A stretch of 24,085 bases of DNA from an uncultured Phycisphaerales bacterium (lineage in GTDB: Bacteria; Planctomycetota; Phycisphaerae; Sedimentisphaerales; Anaerobacaceae): positions 1 to 24,085 of the forward strand of contig CALEZT010000002.1 in the NCBI GenBank assembly GCA_937927975.1, written 5' to 3'. Under the pieces are notes generated by a model. That model was given only the letters and a program-made list of their open reading frames with translations, ran no database searches and was not told the origin of the DNA. A program made the position numbers and the translations under genes. Below, one piece after another: positions 1 through 8,686 of the stretch. The stretch's first letter is position 1. Every line of letters starts with the position of its first letter.

Positions 1-2
1 GA

Positions 3-1067
3 CGGCAGTATGAGGGCGAGCCGGACGGTGATGCGAAGGAGACATCCAAGCAGAGGAACGGCAAGGCCACAACCAGACCGGGTGGGCGACCCGCCTCCGG
101 ACTGAATGTGCGGGGCCCGGCCTTCGAGGGCGCCGATGTGCCGGACAACACTTTTCAGGACGGCAAAGTGGCCGAGCTCGCCGTCTCCACTTTGCGCGAC
201 CTCAGTAAAAGGCCGGAGCCATTCTTCCTGGCCGTCGGTTTCATCAAGCCGCACCTGCCGTTCGTGTCACCGAAGAAGTACTGGGATCTCTACGACCCGG
301 CCAAGATCGCGCTTGCTTCGAACAAGTTCCGGCCGAAAGACGCGCCCGACTACGCGATCCTCCCCGGCGGCGAGTTGCGCAATTACCATGGCATCCCCCA
401 GGGTTCGGTCCCCGACGACCTGGCCCGCCAACTCAAGCACGGCTACTACGCCGCCGTCAGCTATATGGACGCGCAGGTGGGCAAGGTGCTTGACGAGCTG
501 GATCGTCTCGATCTCCGCAGGAACACCATCGTCATCCTCTGGGGCGACCACGGCTGGAAGCTGGGCGAGCACGATGCCTGGTGCAAGCACAGCAACTGCG
601 AGAACGACACCAACGCCCCGCTCGTGATCTCTGTGCCTCGCATGAAGAACGCAGGCGTGCAGACCGCCGCCTTGGTCGAGTTCGTCGATATCTACCCCAC
701 GCTGGCCGAACTCGCGGGCCTGCCGCTGCCCGCTCACCTGGAAGGCACAAGCTTCAAGCCGTTGCTGGATGATCCGAATCGTCCATGGAAGACGGCGGCT
801 TTCAGCCAATATCCTCGCAATGCCGGACGGTCGGGCGGCGGGGCCCTGATGGGGTACGCCATGCGGACCGATCGCTACCGCTTCGTCGTCTGGGTAGGGC
901 GCAACGATCATTCCAAGATCGATGCCATCGAACTCTACGATCATCAAACCGACCCACAGGAGAACGCCAATATCGCCAGGCTGCCGGCCAATGCCTCCCT
1001 GGTGGAGCGTCTGATGGACCAGTGGCGCCGCGGCTGGCAGGGGGCCAAGCCGGTCACGAATGGGTGA
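3..1067 (+). CDS. Iduronate-2-sulfatase-like sulfatase, C-terminal part (5' end off window)
   Basis: The frame is open through the left edge, so the N-terminal part, including the Cys/Ser that would become formylglycine, lies outside the window. The visible part has the hallmarks of the iduronate-2-sulfatase branch of the alkaline-phosphatase-like sulfatases: FFLAVGFIKPHLPF, the late metal and sulfate-binding segment WGDHGWKLGEHDAWCKHSN, then LVISVPRMK and a closing subdomain with VEFVDIYPTLAELAGL and ELYDHQTDPQENANI. Members of this family hydrolyse sulfate esters on glycans and are usually exported in planctomycetes. The GTG at 108 is an internal valine codon, not a credible start. The gene converges with the glycosidase-peptidase gene, so it belongs to a separate transcript, but the locus theme of sulfated glycan breakdown is shared. 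The exact sulfated substrate cannot be told from this part. Confidence 0.88.
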   Translation, partial: RQYEGEPDGDAKETSKQRNGKATTRPGGRPASGLNVRGPAFEGADVPDNTFQDGKVAELAVSTLRDLSKRPEPFFLAVGFIKPHLPFVSPKKYWDLYDPAKIALASNKFRPKDAPDYAILPGGELRNYHGIPQGSVPDDLARQLKHGYYAAVSYMDAQVGKVLDELDRLDLRRNTIVILWGDHGWKLGEHDAWCKHSNCENDTNAPLVISVPRMKNAGVQTAALVEFVDIYPTLAELAGLPLPAHLEGTSFKPLLDDPNRPWKTAAFSQYPRNAGRSGGGALMGYAMRTDRYRFVVWVGRNDHSKIDAIELYDHQTDPQENANIARLPANASLVERLMDQWRRGWQGAKPVTNG

Positions 1068-1082
1068 TCTTCCCGCAGGCAG

Positions 1083-1102
1083 AAATCCCCAGGGGAGGAT
1101 TT
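1083..1102. terminator. Weak hairpin between convergent genes
   Basis: AAATCC (1083-1088) and GGATTT (1097-1102) form a 6-bp stem that can be extended by a bulged CC/GG pair. It sits 15 bases after the sulfatase stop in the convergent gap. No clear U-tract follows, so a terminator role is only a suggestion. Confidence 0.25.
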
Positions 1103-1193
1103 GTCTGGGCGGCACAGCCGTGTCGGCGATGTGCGTAGGGGGCATCCGTCGGATGCAGCAACGATACGACGTTCCAAAGGCGGCATTATCCGG

Positions 1194-3503
1194 TTAGTTG
1201 GCTTGGCCGGCGGCAGTGAGATCGAGTGTCGCCACCGCGGCCAGCGTTGCCTGCACGGTCATGGCCGCATTCTCCATGTCGCAGCTTTCCGGAATATCGC
1301 CCTCGGCGTGATAGTTGGGATCGCCATAGGGCCACGATCCGATGTTGATGACTGCCGCGGGGTAGCCAGCCAGGACAAACGAGCCATCGTCGTCGCCGGG
1401 TCCCGATCTCTCTGCGGTCCGATGTTCCAGGCCGATCGCGTACCGGGCGTTCACCTCGCCCATCAGATCGGCCAAACGCTTGCCTTCGGGTTTTGTGTAA
1501 GCAGTCACGTTGGTCTTTTTCCCGGCCGCGGTCTCCTCGGCTGTCTTGGCCCCGATGCCGTCGAGGTTGAAGACGGCGACGATGTCGTCGCCGCGGGCCT
1601 TGGCCTTCTGGGCAGCGGTCTTACTGGTCCACGGCGTGTGTTCCTCATTGCAGAAGAGAAAGCGGATGGTGCTCTCGGAGGGGTATTCTGCGAGGACGCG
1701 CGCCATCTCCAACACACCGGCGGTCCCGATAGCATTGTCGTTGGCCCCCGGTGAATCGACCCAGCTTTGCGAGTCCTTGTGGGCGAGCACGAGGATGATC
1801 TGATCCGGCCGCGAGCGGCCCTTCTTCTCGGCGTAAAGGTTGTATGCCGTGTACCACGGGTCCTCGGGTTTGGGAGGAGAGTACTGTGCGTGTTTGGGTT
1901 TGCTTGTGTCCCGGCGAAACGCCTGCACCTGGACGGGCTCTCGCTCGACATGATACCCCCACGCCTCCAATTTGTCGGCGAGGTAATCGTCGGCCTCGTG
2001 GAGGCTGTTCTTCTCATGGCCTGGCAGGGTCAGGTTCAGCTTGCGATAGGGCAGCGGATCCTTGGCGAGATAGAAGACGTGTTTGGAGATTCGCTCGCGA
2101 TCGACGGCCTGGATGAGACGACGGATATCTGCCTCTGCCCCGTAGGCAGTCTCGCGTCCATCGCGGGTAACCCGGAGAGCCTGGAGGTGGCGGGCTTCGA
2201 GATCGGCGTTGACCTGCGTCATGGCCTGGACCAGGGTGTCCCAGGAGCGGTCCTCGATGGTGACCAGCCCGTAGTTGGAGTTCTCGCCGTCGAAGCGACC
2301 CTCCTTCGGCTGATCGGTGTGTTCGAACCAGTGGAAGCCGACCATGAAAGGCAGATCGATCAAGCCGTGCACATAGCCGGTGAATCCCTCGGCCCGGTCC
2401 GCCTGCGTGGCGACGGCCCGCCCGGCGCCTTTGGTGTTCGGCAGGCCGGAGTCCTCCGCCTTGAAGCTGAACTCGGTCAGCATCATCGGCCGGCCCGTCA
2501 GACGGTGGATGTTGCGGAGAGCCTCCACGGGGGCGGTTTGTCCGTAGTTGTTGAAGCTGACCAAGTCGACGGAATCCCGCAGGCCCCGTAGGACCGGCTC
2601 GGGCGCCTGTCCCGCGAACCGACAACCCAGGATGAGGTGGTGCGGGTCGGCCTTGCGGATAGCGCTCTTGCAGGTGGCGAAGTAACGTCGCGCCACGACC
2701 TCCTGCCAGGCCGCCTGATCCTCGCGGACCTTTTCTCCCGCACTCTGTTCCCGGCCGGTCAGGTCCTCCCATTGCACGACGTTTGTGCCCCAGGCGCGGT
2801 TGAGTGAGGCGACGTCGCCGTAGCGCTGTTGAAGGAACTCCAGCACGGCTATCCTGCCCGCGGAGTTCGACGGGAAACGCAGATACTCCTCCAGCAGGCT
2901 CGCCTTGCTTCTCCAGTCCGCTCCCCAACGCAGCTCGTTATCGGTGAAGTAGCCGACTAGCCACGGGTCGTCGGCATGCGGCCCGCACAGTTGCCGGCAA
3001 GCCGCCTCCATCTTCTCTTCGAAGTCCTGGGAGAAGAAATCGCCGACGGCGCCTTTGAGCCAGTCGGCGCCCGCCCGCGTGGCGAGATTGAGGTTCACGG
3101 TGTACGGCATGGCTTGGGTAAAGGTGCTCGGACTGGACCACGAGCCGAGCGTATTGAAGCCCCAACCGCGCAACCGCTTGACGACCGAGGCGGCCCAGGC
3201 CTGTTCCGAGCCGTACTTCTCCTGCACGGCACGCTCGTAAGGGGAGTAGCCAAGTGTAGGGGCATTGTCCGCCCGGAAGCTCACGTTGTTGACGCCCTTG
3301 GAGAGGAAGGCATGGCCTTGTGGCGTTGCCAGCCACCAGATGCCGTCTCGTTCACGGACTGCGAAGAAGCCGGTGGCTTCGAACGAGAGGTTCTTCCAGC
3401 CCCCATAAGGGTCTCGGTCGGTCGAGTCGGCCGGTCCCTGTGCGAAGGAGACAGGAAACGCCAGGCAGTTCAAGATCAGATAGGCTAACGCAATGATCCT
3501 CAT
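1194..3503 (-). CDS. Secreted clan GH-A glycosidase fused to M28-family metallopeptidase
   Basis: The chosen ATG at 3503 has AAAGGAGG about ten bases upstream and opens a signal peptide (MRIIALAYLILNCLAF, cleavage near SFAQ). The longer frame from 3539 puts non-hydrophobic residues before the signal and is unlikely. Residues ~35-440 look like a TIM-barrel glycosidase distantly like the GH50/GH42 agarase-type enzymes: WWLATPQGHAFLSKGVNN near the start, YFTDNELRWG with the candidate acid/base E190, and MLTEFSF with the candidate nucleophile E344. Residues ~455-769 are an M28 aminopeptidase domain with all five expected metal ligands: H575 (AHKDS), D589 (PGANDN), E621 after catalytic E620 (CNEEH), D648 (NLDG) and H732 (NYHAEGD). 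It is probably last in an operon with the isomerase-like gene 85 bp upstream. Substrates of either half are unknown; a glycopeptide or glycoprotein is an inference. Confidence 0.85.
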   Translation of the reverse strand: MRIIALAYLILNCLAFPVSFAQGPADSTDRDPYGGWKNLSFEATGFFAVRERDGIWWLATPQGHAFLSKGVNNVSFRADNAPTLGYSPYERAVQEKYGSEQAWAASVVKRLRGWGFNTLGSWSSPSTFTQAMPYTVNLNLATRAGADWLKGAVGDFFSQDFEEKMEAACRQLCGPHADDPWLVGYFTDNELRWGADWRSKASLLEEYLRFPSNSAGRIAVLEFLQQRYGDVASLNRAWGTNVVQWEDLTGREQSAGEKVREDQAAWQEVVARRYFATCKSAIRKADPHHLILGCRFAGQAPEPVLRGLRDSVDLVSFNNYGQTAPVEALRNIHRLTGRPMMLTEFSFKAEDSGLPNTKGAGRAVATQADRAEGFTGYVHGLIDLPFMVGFHWFEHTDQPKEGRFDGENSNYGLVTIEDRSWDTLVQAMTQVNADLEARHLQALRVTRDGRETAYGAEADIRRLIQAVDRERISKHVFYLAKDPLPYRKLNLTLPGHEKNSLHEADDYLADKLEAWGYHVEREPVQVQAFRRDTSKPKHAQYSPPKPEDPWYTAYNLYAEKKGRSRPDQIILVLAHKDSQSWVDSPGANDNAIGTAGVLEMARVLAEYPSESTIRFLFCNEEHTPWTSKTAAQKAKARGDDIVAVFNLDGIGAKTAEETAAGKKTNVTAYTKPEGKRLADLMGEVNARYAIGLEHRTAERSGPGDDDGSFVLAGYPAAVINIGSWPYGDPNYHAEGDIPESCDMENAAMTVQATLAAVATLDLTAAGQAN

Positions 3504-3588
3504 TGTCTGATATCCTCCTTTTGCATCGCTCCAAACCACGTGTCCACCTTCTGATTCACCCCCGCCGGCTCCCGCAACTCACGGTCTT

Positions 3589-4524
3589 CTACGCCTGACT
3601 CGCCGGCTCACCGCGAAGCACCTGTGATTTCGTCGTTCTGCGGAATCGCATGTAGCAGTCGTTCAGGTAGTCTCGGGCGGTAGCCAGATTCGCCGCCATC
3701 ACCTCGGTCCCCGGATGTCCGTGCATGAAGGGATTGACATGCCCGTTGTATCGCACGTTGGCCAGGGCATGGACCCACGGCGTCATGTCCGTCGAGCCAA
3801 CGCCCGGAAGCTGCTTCAGGTCGGCTTGCTGCTGCCAGGCATAGAAGAAGAACAACTGCGATCCACAAATGCGAACGGCATCCTCGACGGAGGCTTTGCC
3901 TGCCTGGATGTGATAGGGGGCCAGGGCAATCCCCAATCGCGGCGAGGTATTGGCCTCGACAAAGGCCTTGAGGGAATCGAGCGAATCCAGAAGGGCATTG
4001 CCGTGGTTCTCGATGGCCAGGTAGGAGTTGTGCCTCTCCGCCAAGTCGATCAAGGGCTTGAGATCTTCCAAGAACTGGCGCATCCGGGCCTTGCGCTCCT
4101 GGGGTTGACAGGGGGGGGCACTGCCCTGAATGGCAATGCCGCCGCCTGTCTTGCCCAGTAGCTCGGCGTAGCGAGCATAGCCACCTTGGTACACGGAGAA
4201 GCCGCACAGTCTCAGCTTATGCTGTGCCAACACCTCCCGCAATCCGCCGGGCCCAAGCCGGGACGCGACATCATCCAGATGTGGACAGCCCTCGTGGGCC
4301 GACCAGATGTCAATGGCCTCAAAGCCCAGACCAGCGATCCGCTCACAGGCCTTCTCGATGGACAGTTCCGAGAAACAAATCGAGGAAGCGCTCAGTCGCA
4401 TCTTCCAGGGAGGCACATCGGCCGGGTCCGCAGGACGATCGGCGGCAACCGCATCCGTTTTGCGTAGAGCAACCGCGGTTCCCATTAGCTTCAGGAAGCC
4501 CCGTCGACCGATCCGGTGGCCCAT
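3589..4524 (-). CDS. Tat-exported sugar phosphate isomerase/epimerase-like TIM barrel
   Basis: The start at 4524 has AGGAGG eight bases upstream and gives a 311-residue protein opening with a twin-arginine signal (GRRGFLKLMG). The longer frame up to 4728 lacks such support and runs into the preceding gene. The body (~42-290) resembles the xylose isomerase-like/AP endonuclease 2 TIM-barrel family: LGFEAIDIW with E69, LAIENHGNA with E172, and LGIALAPYHIQAG with H205. In most relatives the last motif has Asp where A202 stands here, so the metal site is not canonical. A run of eight C (4111-4118 on the + strand numbering) lies in the gene without breaking the frame. It follows the oxidoreductase gene by 145 bp and precedes the glycosidase by 85 bp on the same strand, so co-transcription is likely. 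The role is probably isomerisation or epimerisation of an oxidised sugar outside the cytoplasm; this is inferred from family and context. Confidence 0.82.
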   Translation of the reverse strand: MGHRIGRRGFLKLMGTAVALRKTDAVAADRPADPADVPPWKMRLSASSICFSELSIEKACERIAGLGFEAIDIWSAHEGCPHLDDVASRLGPGGLREVLAQHKLRLCGFSVYQGGYARYAELLGKTGGGIAIQGSAPPCQPQERKARMRQFLEDLKPLIDLAERHNSYLAIENHGNALLDSLDSLKAFVEANTSPRLGIALAPYHIQAGKASVEDAVRICGSQLFFFYAWQQQADLKQLPGVGSTDMTPWVHALANVRYNGHVNPFMHGHPGTEVMAANLATARDYLNDCYMRFRRTTKSQVLRGEPASQA

Positions 4525-4553
4525 AGAGTGTTCCTCCTGTTCCTTGCTTGTAC

Positions 4554-4571
4554 CCCCCATGATATAGGGGG
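4554..4571 (-). other. Small C/G hairpin upstream of isomerase-like gene
   Basis: Five C (4554-4558) and five G (4567-4571) pair around an eight-base loop in the 145-bp gap between the oxidoreductase and isomerase-like genes. It could be a processing or attenuation site, or chance; nothing else supports a role. Confidence 0.2.
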
Positions 4572-4669
4572 AGCTTCCACTCGAGGTCAACAAGCGCATC
4601 ATGAGTCCCCGAGCAATCTCATACCGGCAGGTGCCCGGGCCGTGTACATCTCCACACATGATATTCGAG

Positions 4670-6019
4670 TCAGTACTCCTTCGTAATCCCTGGTTGCGGC
4701 GGCGCATACAGACCGTCAGGACCCGCATGAATGGGGGCGGGCGTTTCGAAGGTCATGCGGTCGATATCCGCCACGAACTGGAACTGCGAATTCATCGCCT
4801 GGTCCCAGGTGATGAGCTGGCCGGAGTGTGTGGCCATGCGGCCCATCAGCGCGGCTACATCCGCCTCTCCGGCCCGGCGGGCTTCGTTGTGCGGCTTGTC
4901 CTGACGAATCGCATCCAGCAATCGCTGCCACTCGACCACGTACGGGTTGGGATCACGGCCGGCAAACTCCCAGAGCAGATTGTCCTGCGTCATCTTGTGG
5001 CCTTTGTAGATCTGCGGCCTGGGCTCACCCAGGGTGGCCATCAGCACGGCCGAACCCTTGGAGCCGTGAGCGTAGTCGGAATACGTCTCCCAGCAGTTGT
5101 GCATGTGCCGCGAGAAGGTGAACAGTTTCGTGCCGTCGGCGAAGGTGTACTCCACAGTGTAGTGGTCGAACTGGCTGCCCGCCTGTTCGAAGCACCGGCC
5201 GCCCATGCCTTGGGCCGAGACGGGCCAAGCGCCTTTCGTCCAGCAAGCCACGTCGATGTTGTGGCAGTGCCAGTCGATGTAGAACCCAGACGAGACCCAG
5301 GTGAAGCTGTTCGGGTATCGAAGTTGAAAGACGAGTTCATTCGTGTCCTTGGGCAACGGCGGGCATTGAACCGGCCCGTGCACTCGGTAGATCCGCAATG
5401 TGTGCACGTCGCCGATGGCCCCGTCGTGGATGCGTTGGATCGTCTCCTGTCGGGCTCTGGAGTGACGCCACATGAAACCGACGCCGACCTTCAGCCCCTT
5501 CTGTTCGGATAGTTCTGCGGCCTTGAGCCAACGTCGAACGGCCGGGGCATCGGCGGCAAACGACTTTTCCGCAAAGACATTGACCCCCTTGCTGACCGCA
5601 TACTCGAAGTGCATCGGGCGAAAGGCGGCATGCGTGGTCAGCAGCGCCACATCCCCTGGATTCAAGCAATCGATGGCCTTTTTGTACGCATCGAATCCGA
5701 CGAACTGGCGTTCCGGCGGGACGTCAACCTTATCGGCATGCGTCTCCTTGAGATTCTTGAGGCTGCTCTGTGTGCGATCCTGGAAGAGGTCCGCCACGGC
5801 ATAGAGTCTTACCGGTCCACCGGTCGTCGCAAAGGCATCGGCAACGGCCCCCGTTCCCCGGCCTCCGCAACCGACGAGGGCCAGCTTGATCGCTGCCCCC
5901 TCGGCGGCATACATGCGAGGAACGATTCCCGCCAGAAGGGCCGAGGAAGTGGCCATCCGGCCGGACAGTCTCAGGAATTCTCTCCGAGAGGTTGAATTGG
6001 CACCGTTCGAGGCATTCAT
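4670..6019 (-). CDS. Tat-exported Gfo/Idh/MocA-family oxidoreductase
   Basis: The ATG at 6019 has AAAGGAG six bases upstream; an in-frame TTG at 6040 is less likely. The 449-residue product starts with a twin-arginine signal (SRREFLRLSG, residues 11-20). It then has a Rossmann NAD(P) site (LALVGCGGRGTG, glycines at 50-55), the family motif AEKSF (EKP in most members; K152 is the conserved lysine) and a substrate-side segment FYIDWHCHNIDVACW (residues 247-260). In this family the enzyme oxidises or reduces sugar hydroxyls, often with tightly held NAD, which fits Tat export of a folded holoenzyme. It is the first gene of the minus-strand set and faces the aminotransferase gene across a 387-bp divergent gap. 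A role in making 3-keto sugars for the DUF1080 protein is plausible but inferred. Confidence 0.88.
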   Translation of the reverse strand: MNASNGANSTSRREFLRLSGRMATSSALLAGIVPRMYAAEGAAIKLALVGCGGRGTGAVADAFATTGGPVRLYAVADLFQDRTQSSLKNLKETHADKVDVPPERQFVGFDAYKKAIDCLNPGDVALLTTHAAFRPMHFEYAVSKGVNVFAEKSFAADAPAVRRWLKAAELSEQKGLKVGVGFMWRHSRARQETIQRIHDGAIGDVHTLRIYRVHGPVQCPPLPKDTNELVFQLRYPNSFTWVSSGFYIDWHCHNIDVACWTKGAWPVSAQGMGGRCFEQAGSQFDHYTVEYTFADGTKLFTFSRHMHNCWETYSDYAHGSKGSAVLMATLGEPRPQIYKGHKMTQDNLLWEFAGRDPNPYVVEWQRLLDAIRQDKPHNEARRAGEADVAALMGRMATHSGQLITWDQAMNSQFQFVADIDRMTFETPAPIHAGPDGLYAPPQPGITKEY

Positions 6020-6406
6020 AGTCGACTCCTTTGACAGCAATCCGGAACCAGTCGAATGGTAGCATAATCGTGACGTTCCGGCAAGCCAGTACGAAAAGAC
6101 CTCCTGAGGGCTTCGGGGGCATCCGTGGCAACTGGCGAGCCCCGTGAGTTGGTTGCCCGCGGAAGGGGGCGTCCGCGTCCTGCGGGCGAAACCAAGTCAC
6201 AGACGGATATCGGATGATCTGCCGGCGTCCTTCGTGCATAGAAGCGGCAAGAAAGAGGTATGTGAAAAACACAGGGGGAGGTAGAATGCCACTGTGGGTG
6301 TAGGGCCGACCGTGTTCGCTGATCGATGCAATGAACGGATGCGGTACGGCTGGGCGTCGCCGGACCAAAGTGCGTGGGAAGAGCGTATTGTGAAAGGAGG
6401 CTGAAG
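6020..6406. other. Divergent intergenic region
   Basis: This 387-bp stretch separates the divergent oxidoreductase and aminotransferase genes and must hold both promoters. I see the ribosome binding sites at its two ends (AAAGGAG on the minus strand, AAAGGAGG on the plus strand), but no convincing promoter boxes, operator palindrome or RNA gene. The short frames within it lack coding character. Confidence 0.5.
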
Positions 6407-7771
6407 ATGAGTACCTATGGAACTCCCTCGAACATCCCGTCTCAAGGAGTCAGCCGGAGGGACTTTCTGACTGCCGGCTGTCTTGCTGCCTCTGCCGTAG
6501 GAGTCGGCGGTCTGGCCGCTCCGCTGTCCGGTGGGCAAGCCCCTGGACCTGAGGGGATTCCGGACATCGATCCGGGGTACATCGGGCCGCAGTTCTTCGA
6601 TGAGCGGGAACAACAGGCGTTGCGGGAGGTTCTGGAATCCGGATCGCCGTTCCGTTACTGGGGACCGGGTACACCCAACAAGGTACTGCGATTTGAGGAG
6701 GCGTTTGCCAAGTACATGGGCGTTCGCTTCGCGTTAGGGGTGACCTCGGGCACGGCGGCTCTCGACTGTGCGGTGGCGGGCCTTGGCATCGGGCCTGGCG
6801 ATGAAGTGATCGTGCCGGCCTACACCTGGTGGTCGGATTATACGTGCGTGGTCCACGCCGGGGCGTTGCCGGTATTCGCAGATATCGATCGGACTTTCAA
6901 TCTCGATCCGAAGGATTTCGAGAGGAAGATCACCCCGCGCACGAAGGCGGTGATCGCGGTCCACCTGCTCGGCGGGCCTTGCGATCTGGACCCGATCCTG
7001 GAGATCGCCCGCAAACACAAGATCGCGGTTCTGGAGGATGCCGCCCAGTGCGTCGGCGGCTCGTATCGGGGACGGAAACTCGGCTCTCTCGGCGACGTGG
7101 GCATCTACAGTTTTCAGATCAATAAGATGATCACTTCGGGCGAGGGCGGGGCGGTGGTGACGAGCGATCCGGCGATCTATGAGCGGGCCGTGCGGTTCCA
7201 CGACATGGGCGCCATCCGTCAGCCGTTTTCCGGTCGCATCGGATCGAGCCAGTTAAAGACCTTTGCCGGTGAGAACTTCCGGATGAATGAGTTCACCGGC
7301 GCGGTGCTCGGCGCGCAGTTGACGAAGCTGGACTCCATGATCGCGCCGTTGCGAGACCACGCGGCGGCCGTCTACGAGGGCATCAAGGGCATCGACGGCA
7401 TCCGCCTGCGGCAGCGGCCCGATCCGGCGGGCGATATCGGCTATTGTGTCGGCTTCGAGATGAAAGACAAGGCAACTCGCGACCGCTGCATTCAGGAGCT
7501 TCGTGGGCGGAAGGTCCCGGCGTCCACCCTGACCGGTTCGGTCCTGCTGCCCGTCGAGGAATCCGTCATCAACAAGCGGGCCCGGCACCCGAATTGGCCC
7601 TCGTTCAACAGTCCGGAAGGCAAGAGCATTCAGTATGGCCCGGAGACTTGCCAACAGACCCTGGGCATTTTCGACCGATTCGTTCAGGTCCGCATGGGAG
7701 CCAAGTACACCGAGAAGATCAACGCCCACATCATCGACGCGATCCGCCGGGTCCACGACGCTGTCGCGTGA
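6407..7771 (+). CDS. Tat-exported DegT/DnrJ/EryC1/StrS-family aminotransferase
   Basis: The ATG at 6407 follows AAAGGAGG by six bases. The 454-residue protein starts with a twin-arginine signal (VSRRDFLTAGCLAASA, residues 15-30). The body matches the DegT/DnrJ/EryC1/StrS fold-type I PLP enzymes: GVTSGTAALDCA binds the cofactor phosphate, VLEDAAQ carries D211 for the pyridine nitrogen, and SFQINKMITSGEGGAVVT carries the PLP lysine K240. All catalytic residues are therefore present. This family normally aminates keto sugars in the cytoplasm, so a Tat signal is notable; Tat export would carry the folded PLP enzyme. The gene is followed after 75 bp by the DUF1080 lipoprotein, probably in one transcript, and diverges from the oxidoreductase operon. 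Amination of a keto sugar made by the exported oxidoreductase is an inference. Confidence 0.9.
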   Translation: MSTYGTPSNIPSQGVSRRDFLTAGCLAASAVGVGGLAAPLSGGQAPGPEGIPDIDPGYIGPQFFDEREQQALREVLESGSPFRYWGPGTPNKVLRFEEAFAKYMGVRFALGVTSGTAALDCAVAGLGIGPGDEVIVPAYTWWSDYTCVVHAGALPVFADIDRTFNLDPKDFERKITPRTKAVIAVHLLGGPCDLDPILEIARKHKIAVLEDAAQCVGGSYRGRKLGSLGDVGIYSFQINKMITSGEGGAVVTSDPAIYERAVRFHDMGAIRQPFSGRIGSSQLKTFAGENFRMNEFTGAVLGAQLTKLDSMIAPLRDHAAAVYEGIKGIDGIRLRQRPDPAGDIGYCVGFEMKDKATRDRCIQELRGRKVPASTLTGSVLLPVEESVINKRARHPNWPSFNSPEGKSIQYGPETCQQTLGIFDRFVQVRMGAKYTEKINAHIIDAIRRVHDAVA

Positions 7772-7846
7772 TGACCCCCTTGAGAAGGGTTGAGGGCAAT
7801 GGGTAGGTATAGTCGGAAACGATGTCACTCGAATAAGGAAGATGCC

Positions 7847-8524
7847 ATGCGAGATATGATGCGAGCCGTTGTGATCGCCACGATTGGCCTTCTGAGCGTT
7901 GGTTGCACAACACAACAAGGCCCTCAGGCAAGCTCTTCGCTGATTGGCGAGGATCTCGACGGGTGGGACTGCTATTTGGCGGATCGAGAGGCCAAGGTGC
8001 AGGATGTGTGGCGTATCCAGGACGGCGTGCTCATTTGCACCGGTCGGCCCTTGGGATATCTGTACACGAAGAGCGATTACGGCGACTTCGTGCTCAGACT
8101 CGAGTGGCGATGGCCCTCCGGGAAGGAGCCGGGCAAGGGAGGAGTGCTGATCCGCATGACCGGCGAGCATGGCATCTGGCCCAGGAGCCTGGAAGCGCAA
8201 CTCAACGCGGACAACGCCGGGGATTTCTGGGGTCTCGCAGGATACGCACTGTCGGGCCCTGCGGAGAGAATGCAGTCCTCCGACCACAAGGAGTTTGGCA
8301 GACTGACCAATCTGAAGAAGCTAAAGGCCCTTGAAAAGCCGCCGGGCGAGTGGAATACATACGAGATCATTGCCATCCGCGATACGGTCGCCTTGGTCAT
8401 CAACGGCGAGGAGGTCAACCGGGCCACAGGATGTGATCTCAATCCTGGCAGAATATGTCTGACCTCTGAAGGCAGCGAGATACACTTCCGAAACCTGGTA
8501 ATCACGCCGGCAAAGACTTTCTGA
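7847..8524 (+). CDS. DUF1080 (3-keto-disaccharide hydrolase family) lipoprotein
   Basis: The ATG at 7847 has AAGGA seven bases upstream and gives 225 residues. The start is a lipoprotein signal ending in LLSVGC (C20), a slightly atypical lipobox. The rest is a single concanavalin-like DUF1080 domain: LIGEDLDGWDCY, VWRIQDGVLICTG, DYGDFVLRLEWRWP, GGVLIRMTGEHGIWPRSLEAQ, EWNTYEIIA and a closing EIHFRNLVITP, all in the usual order and size for the family. Members cleave or bind 3-keto-glycosides in the envelope, working with Gfo/Idh/MocA dehydrogenases, which are present here. It lies just downstream of the aminotransferase and ends in a perfect hairpin. The hydrolase role is taken from the family and is not shown by any residue I can point to. 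Confidence 0.85.
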   Translation: MRDMMRAVVIATIGLLSVGCTTQQGPQASSSLIGEDLDGWDCYLADREAKVQDVWRIQDGVLICTGRPLGYLYTKSDYGDFVLRLEWRWPSGKEPGKGGVLIRMTGEHGIWPRSLEAQLNADNAGDFWGLAGYALSGPAERMQSSDHKEFGRLTNLKKLKALEKPPGEWNTYEIIAIRDTVALVINGEEVNRATGCDLNPGRICLTSEGSEIHFRNLVITPAKTF

Positions 8525-8531
8525 CGCCAGT

Positions 8532-8555
8532 CGATCTCCCCAAGGAGGGAGATCG
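8532..8555 (+). terminator. Perfect 9-bp hairpin after DUF1080 gene
   Basis: CGATCTCCC (8532-8540) and GGGAGATCG (8547-8555) form a perfect stem with a six-base loop, eight bases after the stop codon. There is only a short CTTC after it, not a long U-tract. Position and strength fit a terminator for the aminotransferase-DUF1080 transcript, and perhaps for the convergent reductase gene too. Confidence 0.55.
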
Positions 8556-8686
8556 CTTCAATGCTCACTCGGTCTCGTCTCTGACAATGCCGTCAATGGG
8601 CGGCAGGCAGGCGCTCTCTGGCCAGGGAAAGGCCCCCAGCCGACCGCAAGTTGGGCCCCAGCGGGTACTACGTGCACACCATAGGC

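Noticed and set aside
4111..4118. Run of eight G/C as a phase-variation site in the isomerase-like gene
   Set aside because: The frame is intact across it and nothing else suggests switching; a single genome cannot show variation.
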